Assembly (NCBI GenBank): GCA_022565655.1
Contig: JAIUMG010000250.1
Span: forward strand, 1-5,092
Source: Alkalimonas sp.
GTDB taxonomy: Bacteria > Pseudomonadota > Gammaproteobacteria > Enterobacterales > Alteromonadaceae
Length of the DNA: 5,092 bases
Reading direction: 5' to 3'
Shown here in pieces: positions 1 through 5,008 of this stretch. The first letter of the stretch is position 1, and the number at the start of each line of letters is the position of its first letter. Both the position numbers and the translations under genes were made by a program. The notes under the pieces were generated by a model. That model was not told where the DNA came from. It was given only the letters and a program-made list of their open reading frames with translations, and made no database searches.

Positions 1-621
1 ATTTTATCTGGCCTGGATGGTATTTTGGTGCCGGGCGGTTTTGGTGAGCGTGGTGTCGAAGGAAAAATTAAAGCCGCTCAGTATGCCCGCGAAAACAATG
101 TGCCTTATCTCGGTATTTGTTTGGGCATGCAGGTCGCTTTGATCGAATTTGCCCGCCATGTGGCTGGTATGAGTGATGCTCACTCCACTGAGTTTAATAA
201 AGCCAGCACCCACCCGGTGGTTGGCTTGATCACCGAATGGCTGGATGCCGACGGCGCGGTAGAAGTTCGCTCTGAAAACTCTGATTTAGGTGGCACCATG
301 CGGTTGGGTAGTCAGGCCTGTAACCTGGTAGACAACACCAAAGCTCGTGCCATTTATGGCAAGGATGTCATTCAGGAGCGTCATCGTCACCGCTACGAAG
401 TGAATAATCATTTCTTACCTCAATTAAAAGAAGCAGGTCTGGTGGTATCCGGATTATCTGCCGACAACCAGCTGGTTGAAATGATTGAAATCCCTACACA
501 CCCCTGGTTTGTCGCCAGCCAATTCCACCCGGAGTTCTGCTCGACGCCTCGGGATGGCCACCCGCTGTTTGAAGGCTTTGTGGCGGCCACCTTTCAGTAT
601 CAGAAACAACAACGCGATTAA
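1..621 (+). CDS. pyrG: CTP synthase, C-terminal part (5' end outside window)
   Basis: CTP synthase makes CTP from UTP, ATP and glutamine in the cytoplasm, the last step of de novo pyrimidine nucleotide synthesis. The window opens in frame 1 inside the gene and shows 206 codons plus a TAA stop. This is nearly the whole class I glutamine amidotransferase domain, which releases ammonia from glutamine for the synthase domain. Visible landmarks are the oxyanion-loop PGGFG (partial residues 11-15), the nucleophile in GICLGMQ (Cys40, bases 118-120), the E-R-H-R-H-R-Y-E-V-N segment, and the QFHPEF motif with His176 and Glu178 completing the triad. The sequence follows the C-terminal end of the 545-residue E. 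coli enzyme, as I recall it, almost without gaps and ends at the usual place, so the missing part is the N-terminal synthase domain. The gene lies directly upstream of eno on the same strand, an arrangement also found in E. coli. Identity is near certain. Confidence 0.98.
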   Translation: MLSGLDGILVPGGFGERGVEGKIKAAQYARENNVPYLGICLGMQVALIEFARHVAGMSDAHSTEFNKASTHPVVGLITEWLDADGAVEVRSENSDLGGTMRLGSQACNLVDNTKARAIYGKDVIQERHRHRYEVNNHFLPQLKEAGLVVSGLSADNQLVEMIEIPTHPWFVASQFHPEFCSTPRDGHPLFEGFVAATFQYQKQQRD

Positions 622-628
622 CTTAAAC

Positions 629-657
629 AGGCCGTGCTTTTGAAACACGGCCTTTTT
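629..657 (+). terminator. Hairpin with T-run between pyrG and eno (terminator or attenuator)
   Basis: A perfect 8-bp stem, AGGCCGTG paired with CACGGCCT, has a 9-base loop and runs into five T (653-657), then GC and three more T. It starts 7 bases after the pyrG stop and ends 22 bases before the eno start. The form is that of an intrinsic terminator. No convincing promoter fits between it and eno, so complete termination would leave eno dependent on a promoter inside pyrG or on readthrough. Partial termination or 3'-end stabilisation of pyrG mRNA is equally possible. Confidence 0.75.
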
Positions 658-666
658 GCTTTATAC

Positions 667-671
667 AGGGA
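667..671 (+). promoter_or_regulatory. Ribosome binding site of eno
   Basis: AGGGA lies 8 bases before the ATG at 680, which supports that start. It sits only 9 bases after the T-run of the preceding hairpin, so any transcript reading eno must cross the hairpin or start upstream of it. Confidence 0.75.
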
Positions 672-679
672 ATTAAATT

Positions 680-1972
680 ATGTCTGACATTGCAAAAATC
701 ATCGCTCGGGAAATTATTGATTCTCGTGGCAACCCAACCGTGGAAGCGGATGTAATTTTAACCAATGGCATTATGGGCCGTGGCTGCGCACCTTCCGGTG
801 CCTCAACCGGTTCACGTGAAGCTCTGGAGTTACGTGATGGTGATAAAAGTCGCTATCTGGGCAAAGGGGTCACGCAAGCTGTAGCCAATATTGATGGGCC
901 TATCCAAGCGGCTCTGCTGGGTAAAAATGCCCAGAATCAGGCCGAGATCGATCGCGCCATGATTGAGCTGGATGGCACCGAAAGCAAAAGCAAACTGGGT
1001 GCTAATGCCATTCTGGCTGTATCTCTGGCCGTAGCCCGTGCTGCTGCCGCGGATAAAAAAATCCCACTGTATCAGCATATTGCTGATCTAAACGGCACCG
1101 CCGGCCAGTACTCCATGCCAGTACCGATGATGAACATTATCAATGGCGGTGAGCATGCCGACAACAATGTCGATATTCAGGAATTTATGATCCAACCGGT
1201 TGGTGCCAAGAGCTTTAAAGAAGCGCTGCGGATGGGGGCGGAAATCTTCCATCAGCTGAAAAAGGAACTGCAACAACGTGGTTTGAATACAGCGGTTGGT
1301 GATGAAGGTGGTTTTGCGCCCGATCTGAAATCCAATGAAGAAGCCTTGGCGGTGATCGTGGAAGCGGTCAAAGCGGCCGGTTACGAGATGAATAAAGACA
1401 TTACATTGGCACTGGACTGCGCGGCGACTGAGTTCTACAAAGATGGCATGTATGTGCTGGCTGGTGAAAGCAAAAGCTTTGACTCATTCGGTTTCAATGA
1501 CTTTTTGGCTGACTTAACCCAGAAGTATCCGATCATCTCGATTGAAGATGGCCTGGATGAAAGTGACTGGGAAGGCTGGAAAGACCTGACCACCAAGATT
1601 GGCAACCAGGTACAACTGGTTGGCGATGACTTGTTTGTCACCAACACCAAAATCCTCACTCGTGGTATTGAAGAAGGCATTGGTAACTCCATCCTGATCA
1701 AGTTCAACCAGATCGGCTCGCTCACTGAAACGCTGGCGGCCATTAAAATGGCCAAGGATGCTGGCTTCACGGTGGTGATCTCGCATCGTAGCGGTGAAAC
1801 CGAAGATGCCTTTATCGCCGACTTAGCGGTAGGTACTGCTGCCGGTCAAATCAAAACCGGTTCGCTGTGTCGCTCAGATCGGGTGGCGAAATACAACCAG
1901 CTGCTGCGCATCGAGCAGGAGCTGGGTGATAAAGCTGTTTACAACGGCCGCAGTGAGATCAAAGGCCAGTAA
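680..1972 (+). CDS. eno: Enolase (phosphopyruvate hydratase)
   Basis: Enolase interconverts 2-phosphoglycerate and phosphoenolpyruvate in glycolysis and gluconeogenesis. It is a cytoplasmic homodimer needing Mg2+, and in E. coli and relatives also a part of the RNase E degradosome. The 430-residue protein is within two residues of the E. coli length. The N-terminal domain begins with the typical I-x-A-R-E-I-x-D-S-R-G-N-P-T-V-E and carries the mobile SGASTG loop with Ser42. The TIM-barrel domain shows His159 and Glu168 (substrate pocket), proton donor Glu209 in GDEGGF, Mg ligands Asp246, Glu289 and Asp316, the family signature from Ile338 with catalytic Lys341, the SHRSGET loop at 368-374, and Lys392. 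Every catalytic residue is present, so the enzyme should be active. The ATG start is supported by an AGGGA Shine-Dalgarno 8 bases upstream and by the canonical N-terminus. Unlike in Pseudomonas, no ftsB follows: a strong terminator closes the unit. Confidence 0.99.
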   Translation: MSDIAKIIAREIIDSRGNPTVEADVILTNGIMGRGCAPSGASTGSREALELRDGDKSRYLGKGVTQAVANIDGPIQAALLGKNAQNQAEIDRAMIELDGTESKSKLGANAILAVSLAVARAAAADKKIPLYQHIADLNGTAGQYSMPVPMMNIINGGEHADNNVDIQEFMIQPVGAKSFKEALRMGAEIFHQLKKELQQRGLNTAVGDEGGFAPDLKSNEEALAVIVEAVKAAGYEMNKDITLALDCAATEFYKDGMYVLAGESKSFDSFGFNDFLADLTQKYPIISIEDGLDESDWEGWKDLTTKIGNQVQLVGDDLFVTNTKILTRGIEEGIGNSILIKFNQIGSLTETLAAIKMAKDAGFTVVISHRSGETEDAFIADLAVGTAAGQIKTGSLCRSDRVAKYNQLLRIEQELGDKAVYNGRSEIKGQ

Positions 1973-1980
1973 TCTGGCCT
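1963..1980 (+). other. Small hairpin with the eno stop codon in its loop
   Basis: AGGCCAG and CTGGCCT form a perfect 7-bp stem around the tetraloop TAAT, and the eno stop codon TAA (1970-1972) lies in that loop. No T-run follows, so it is not an intrinsic terminator by itself. The main terminator starts 12 bases further on. It could stabilise the mRNA 3' end or be incidental. Confidence 0.5.
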
Positions 1981-1992
1981 GACTGGCTTATC

Positions 1993-2025
1993 AACCTGCC
2001 GCGCAACTACGCGGCAGGTTTTTTT
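1993..2025 (+). terminator. Strong intrinsic terminator after eno
   Basis: A perfect 11-bp GC-rich stem (AACCTGCCGCG with CGCGGCAGGTT) closes a 6-base loop and ends in seven consecutive T (2019-2025). It begins 20 bases after the eno stop and isolates the pyrG-eno unit from the membrane protease gene downstream. Confidence 0.93.
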
Positions 2026-2084
2026 ATGTTCAGGGGATCCAAGGTACACTTTTGTATATAGCCAGCAGTAAAAAAGAGAGGACA

Positions 2085-2891
2085 ATGGAAGGTCTACAAT
2101 CAACCTACTCACAACGCAGCCTTTGGTGGCTCCCAAGTTCGATAGTTGTTATGGTGATCGCTTTACTACTATCAGAATCTTTTCATGATGTTGCATTACC
2201 AATGTCAGAAGAGTATTGGCCGCTGAGCTGGAATAGAATTTTTTATTTGATTTTTTGCTCAGTGCTTATCTATTTACTACACAAAAAGTGTGGAAGCTTT
2301 CGGGCAGCCTTTGGTGAAGGTCTATCGGATATGATGATCCTGCTCAGTTTGATGCTGGGAGGTACGTTCATCTTTTCCGCCTTAGTTGGTTACGATGCCA
2401 TTTACTATCCGCTAAAAGATGTGATGCCAACCTGGTTGGCAAGCTATATTTTTAACAGTGCTGAGCCAGTCACCTTAGCTTATCCTGCCTGGGTCATTGC
2501 AGTGGATATTATAAGTATTACCGTAGTCACTTCAGTTTGGGAAGAGATGATTTTTCGGGGGATCTTGTTATTTGTGCTGATGAAAAAACTGCGATTTTGG
2601 CCAGCTGCCCTTATCAGTTCAGTTCTATTCGGTGTGCTGCATGCTGACATTATAGGTGCCACGATCTTCGGTATTGCCCTTTGTTATATCACCTTAAAAA
2701 CAAAGTCATTATTGCCTGCAATTATAATCCACAGCATGAATAACTTTATTGCGATAAGTTTAACTTATGCTTTCCCAACTATAGAAGATGAGCCTATTCT
2801 GGCTTTTGGGACGGCGATGCCACTCTTTCTGTTATCTTTGGTGCTTATGTTTTATTTAACCAAAACTTTGAGTCACCAATCGAGATTTTAG
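2085..2891 (+). CDS. CPBP-family (CAAX/Abi type) intramembrane glutamic protease homologue
   Basis: A 268-residue polytopic membrane protein of the CPBP family, whose members include eukaryotic Rce1 CAAX protease and bacterial proteins linked to bacteriocin self-immunity and membrane protein processing. The substrate here cannot be predicted. All three family motifs are present and intact: EExxxR at Glu153-Glu154-Arg158, FxxxH at Phe182-His186, and HxxxN at His216-Asn220, all in the C-terminal half as expected. Hydrophobic segments lie near residues 16-30, 52-66, 84-102, 134-151, 173-190, 192-203, 209-226 and 240-257. The reading frame stays open upstream to a TTG at 2052, but the ATG at 2085 is preferred because GAGAGGA (2076-2082) precedes it, though at a short spacing. 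The gene is more AT-rich than its neighbours and stands alone between the eno terminator and convergent selO, which suggests a later insertion. A weak TACACT -10 at 2045-2050 might drive it. Family assignment is firm, function unknown. Confidence 0.92.
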   Translation: MEGLQSTYSQRSLWWLPSSIVVMVIALLLSESFHDVALPMSEEYWPLSWNRIFYLIFCSVLIYLLHKKCGSFRAAFGEGLSDMMILLSLMLGGTFIFSALVGYDAIYYPLKDVMPTWLASYIFNSAEPVTLAYPAWVIAVDIISITVVTSVWEEMIFRGILLFVLMKKLRFWPAALISSVLFGVLHADIIGATIFGIALCYITLKTKSLLPAIIIHSMNNFIAISLTYAFPTIEDEPILAFGTAMPLFLLSLVLMFYLTKTLSHQSRF

Positions 2892-2919
2892 AGCGTGTTG
2901 ACCTTTGAGTTTTACCACT

Positions 2920-4380
2920 TTAAGTACCACAAAAGGTTCGCTGAACGACTTCTTCAGGTTTTGGCGGAGCGGTCAGGTCGGCATCCGCTGAGTCGGCGAA
3001 AGGCGTTTGCCAGGCCTTATGCAGTCGATTAAATAGCGTTAAGTCTCCATGCAGTTCGGCTTGTTGAATAGCCTTAGCAATCAGGTGGTTGCGTGGTATC
3101 AGCAGGGGGTTGACTTGATCCATCTGCACAGCCAGCGCTTTATGATCCTGCCCCTGCAGAGCTAAGCGGGCTAACCAGCGCTCGCGCCAGCTATTGAACG
3201 CTTCAGGTTGGGCAAATAAATCGCTGGCCTGGTTGGCCGCGCTCCCCTGCAGCTCGCCACTGAGGTAACGAAAGCCCAATGTAAAATCAACTTCATGTTG
3301 CTGTAGCAACTGCAAATAGTCATCAATCAATGCTTTGTCAGCCGGGCTGGGCTGACTGATACCGAGCTTGGCGCTCATGTGCTGTAGCCACAGCGCCTCG
3401 TACTGCGGCTGAAACTGTTGCAGGGCGTCGGTGGCTCGCTCAACGGCCCGTTTTTCATCGTCGGCGATCAGGGACAACAAGCTTTCTGCCAGCCTGGCGA
3501 GATTCCACAGAGCAACCGGTGGCTGGTTGCTATAAGCATAGCGGCCGCGCCGGTCAATCGAGCTAAACACCTTATCGGCCTGATACTGATCGATAAAAGC
3601 ACAAGGGCCATAATCAATGGTTTCACCGCTGATGCTGGTGTTGTCGGTGTTCATCACGCCATGAATAAAGCCAAGCCGCATCCAGTGCGCCACCAGCTCC
3701 GCTTGTTTGCTTATGACCTGAGCAAGCAAAGCAAGGTAAGGGTTATCCTGTTCTTTGCAGTCAGGGTAGTGGCGTTCGATGACATAGTCTGCCAGTTGCT
3801 GGATATGATCTGGCTCGCCCTGAGCGGCAATATACTGGAAAGTGCCAATACGCAGATGACTACTGGCAACCCGGGTGAACACTGCGCCAGGCTGTGCATC
3901 TTCGCGATAGACTGATTCACCTGTGGTGACCGCGGCTAAAGCCCGGGTGGTAGGCACACCGAATACATGCATGGCTTCACTAACCAGGTACTCACGGATC
4001 ACCGGCCCAATGGGGGAGCGACCATCGCCTCCGCGGGAGAACGGGGTTGGGCCAGAACCTTTCAACTGAATATCAAACCGCTTGCCATCACAGTCAATGA
4101 CTTCTGCCAATAGCAGGGCACGGCCATCACCTAAGCGTGGGTTGTACTGGCCAAACTGATGGCCAGCATAGGCTTGCGCCAGCGGCTCGGCCCATTCAGG
4201 TAATTGGTTGCCGGCAAAAACAGCCAGCCCTTCAGCACTGCGCCAGTAGGATTCGGGCAAGCCAAGTTGCGTTGCCAGAGCTTTATTGAAAGCTAGCCAC
4301 TCGGGCTCTGCAACCGGGCTAGGCTGCCAGGTCTGAAAAAAGGCGCGGGGTAAGCGGGCATAACTGTGATCGACCTGCAC
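2920..4380 (-). CDS. selO: Protein adenylyltransferase SelO (YdiU family pseudokinase AMPylase)
   Basis: SelO has a protein-kinase fold that binds ATP inverted and transfers AMP to Ser, Thr or Tyr of target proteins. In E. coli it is linked to the oxidative stress response. The 486-residue product matches the roughly 487 residues of the Pseudomonas syringae enzyme. N-terminal DHSYARLP is typical of the family. GHQFG (73-77) and LGDGRA (84-88) follow. Lys107 in QLKGSG and Glu130 in IRE form the ion pair. Arg170 and Arg177 should contact ATP phosphates. In GVMNTDN (241-247), Asp246 is the probable base and Asn247 a metal ligand, with Asp256 of DYGP the second ligand. Spacing from Lys107 equals that from Lys113 in P. 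syringae (N253, D262). It ends FCGT, so Cys484 sits third from the end, where eukaryotic SelO has selenocysteine. The frame continues upstream through ATG 4413 and TTG 4464, but GTG 4380 is chosen: GGAG lies 7 bases before it, it gives the family-typical N-terminus, and the promoter -10 overlaps the ATG. Confidence 0.96.
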   Translation of the reverse strand: MQVDHSYARLPRAFFQTWQPSPVAEPEWLAFNKALATQLGLPESYWRSAEGLAVFAGNQLPEWAEPLAQAYAGHQFGQYNPRLGDGRALLLAEVIDCDGKRFDIQLKGSGPTPFSRGGDGRSPIGPVIREYLVSEAMHVFGVPTTRALAAVTTGESVYREDAQPGAVFTRVASSHLRIGTFQYIAAQGEPDHIQQLADYVIERHYPDCKEQDNPYLALLAQVISKQAELVAHWMRLGFIHGVMNTDNTSISGETIDYGPCAFIDQYQADKVFSSIDRRGRYAYSNQPPVALWNLARLAESLLSLIADDEKRAVERATDALQQFQPQYEALWLQHMSAKLGISQPSPADKALIDDYLQLLQQHEVDFTLGFRYLSGELQGSAANQASDLFAQPEAFNSWRERWLARLALQGQDHKALAVQMDQVNPLLIPRNHLIAKAIQQAELHGDLTLFNRLHKAWQTPFADSADADLTAPPKPEEVVQRTFCGT

Positions 4381-4387
4381 TAGGAAA

Positions 4388-4391
4388 CTCC
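4388..4391 (-). promoter_or_regulatory. Ribosome binding site deciding the selO start
   Basis: On the minus strand, GGAG lies 7 bases before GTG 4378-4380. Neither longer start (ATG at 4411-4413, TTG at 4462-4464) has a Shine-Dalgarno-like sequence before it, so this site fixes the GTG as the start. Confidence 0.75.
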
Positions 4392-4411
4392 AAAAGATTT
4401 CAGTGGTCTTC

Positions 4412-4440
4412 ATTGTAGAGTGACCCAGACTAAGTCTCAA
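4412..4440 (-). promoter_or_regulatory. Sigma70-type promoter of selO
   Basis: Read on the minus strand, TTGAGA (4435-4440) and TACAAT (4412-4417) are separated by exactly 17 bases, each with five of six consensus matches. Transcription would begin near 4405, giving a leader of about 25 bases before the GTG with the ribosome binding site inside it. The upstream in-frame ATG 4413 overlaps the -10 box and so would not be transcribed from this promoter. Confidence 0.7.
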
Positions 4441-4514
4441 TGCTGGTTTGGGTTTCAGCGACAAAGCAACTAAGCTAGTAGGGCTTGTTGATCGTGCAGT
4501 TTGTTGAGGTTTTG

Positions 4515-4556
4515 TTGTGCCGCATCAAAACCAAGCCAGACTTTGTGCAGTATTAT
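4515..4556 (+). promoter_or_regulatory. Candidate activator-dependent promoter of the HiPIP gene (FNR/Anr-like site plus -10)
   Basis: TATTAT (4551-4556) resembles a sigma70 -10 box (five of six), but no acceptable -35 hexamer lies 16-18 bases upstream. Where it would be, there is TTGTG-CCGC-ATCAA (4515-4528), matching the FNR/Anr consensus TTGAT-N4-ATCAA at eight of ten positions and keeping the TTG-N8-CAA core. Its centre (4521.5) is 29.5 bases before the first base of the -10. If that base is -12, the site is centred at -41.5, the class II position for FNR-type activators. Predicted start is near 4563, with a leader of about 39 bases. This is a hand-made match, so it remains a hypothesis. 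Confidence 0.35.
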
Positions 4557-4589
4557 TAAAGAAGAATAAAAATTTTTTTTTCACAATGC

Positions 4590-4594
4590 AGGAG
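4590..4594 (+). promoter_or_regulatory. Ribosome binding site of the HiPIP gene
   Basis: AGGAG lies 7 bases before ATG 4602, a strong site at ideal spacing. It comes just after an unusual A5-T9 run (4568-4581) in the leader. Confidence 0.85.
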
Positions 4595-4601
4595 TTTTAC
4601 T

Positions 4602-4895
4602 ATGTCTAATACCAATGAAAAACGTCGTCAGTTTCTCAAATTATCGGCCGGTGGTTTGATTGGCATGACTCTAGGCGGAGTTAGCCTTCGTGCCGTCGCC
4701 GCTGAAAAACTGAAGCTGGATGACCCGCTGGCCGTCGCGATGAAGTATACCCACGAATCGGAGGTTGAAGGCCAGTATTGCCATAATTGCAATCTGATCC
4801 AGGGAGAAGATGCAGAGTGGCGTCCTTGCGCTATTTTCCCGGGCAAGCTGGTTGCCAACGAAGGTTGGTGTGCGGCCTGGGTCGCCATGCAGTAA
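4602..4895 (+). CDS. hip: High-potential iron-sulfur protein (HiPIP), Tat-exported
   Basis: HiPIPs are small periplasmic [4Fe-4S] electron carriers cycling between the 3+ and 2+ states. They take electrons from the cytochrome bc1 complex and pass them to photosynthetic reaction centres, or in non-phototrophs to oxidases or denitrification enzymes. The 97-residue precursor has a twin-arginine signal: Arg8-Arg9-Gln-Phe-Leu-Lys, a weakly hydrophobic stretch at about 15-29, and a likely cleavage after Ala33 in AVA-AE. The mature protein is about 64 residues, short but within the family range. Four cysteines bind the cluster: Cys60 and Cys63 (CHNC), Cys76 (WRPC) and Cys90 (GWC). The spacing and the PCAIFPGK and GWCAAW context are typical. 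Export through Tat fits folding and cluster insertion in the cytoplasm. The gene is monocistronic: divergent from selO, and closed by its own terminator. No phototrophy gene is visible, so its partner is unknown. Confidence 0.95.
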   Translation: MSNTNEKRRQFLKLSAGGLIGMTLGGVSLRAVAAEKLKLDDPLAVAMKYTHESEVEGQYCHNCNLIQGEDAEWRPCAIFPGKLVANEGWCAAWVAMQ

Positions 4896-4914
4896 GGCTT
4901 GTTCCATTGCATAA

Positions 4915-4948
4915 AAAAAGGCCAGCTGCATTCGTCACTGGCCTTTTT
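4915..4948 (+). terminator. Intrinsic terminator after the HiPIP gene
   Basis: An 11-bp perfect stem (AAAAAGGCCAG with CTGGCCTTTTT) has a 12-base loop. On the plus strand the T-run is 4944-4948, followed by C and three T. The matching A-run (4913-4919) means it could also work on the minus strand, although no minus-strand gene is visible to its right. It starts 19 bases after the HiPIP stop. Confidence 0.9.
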
Positions 4949-4973
4949 CTTTCAGCAAGCGCTGGTTTCCGGC

Positions 4974-4979
4974 TACACT
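4974..4979 (+). promoter_or_regulatory. Weak candidate -10 box for the adenosine deaminase gene
   Basis: TACACT matches the -10 consensus at four of six positions and would start transcription near 4986, 23 bases before the GTG start. The best-placed -35 (TTCAGC, 4951-4956, 17-base spacer) is poor. It is listed because the preceding terminator implies a promoter in this 60-base gap. Confidence 0.25.
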
Positions 4980-4995
4980 AACAGCATTCGTTGCA

Positions 4996-5000
4996 AAAGG
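4996..5000 (+). promoter_or_regulatory. Ribosome binding site supporting the GTG start at 5009
   Basis: AAAGG lies 8 bases before GTG 5009. The alternative in-frame ATG at 5042 has no Shine-Dalgarno-like sequence at a suitable distance. The two ATGs at 5001 and 5004 are in another frame. Confidence 0.6.
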
Positions 5001-5008
5001 ATGATGCC

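Noticed and set aside
640..667. TTGAAA (640-645) and TATACA (662-667) as an eno promoter
   Set aside because: The implied start near 674 would leave the AGGGA ribosome binding site (667-671) out of the transcript, and the -35 lies inside the terminator loop.
1435..1786. Two minus-strand open frames of 111 and 90 codons inside eno
   Set aside because: They are antisense shadows of a full-length enolase, with no recognisable protein or ribosome binding site.
2052..2084. TTG start at 2052 for the CPBP protease
   Set aside because: No ribosome binding site precedes it, it adds only a polar 11-residue tail, and the ATG at 2085 has GAGAGGA just upstream.
2901..2936. ACCTTT...AAAGGT inverted repeat as a terminator for the convergent genes
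   Set aside because: The stem is only 6 bp and AT-rich, has a loop of over 20 bases, and no T-run in the right place.
3418..3915. Plus-strand open frame of 165 codons inside selO
   Set aside because: It is antisense to a well-conserved part of selO, resembles no family I recognise, and is explained by the codon bias of the real gene.
4485..4517. Three TTGTTG copies (4485, 4501, 4512) as an operator array
   Set aside because: The spacings (16 and 11 bases) are irregular and the unit is short and low in complexity. The last copy only partly overlaps the candidate FNR-type site.
4628..4931. Two minus-strand open frames over the HiPIP gene
   Set aside because: They mirror the HiPIP coding sequence and overlap its terminator. 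The HiPIP frame has a Tat signal and all four cluster cysteines.
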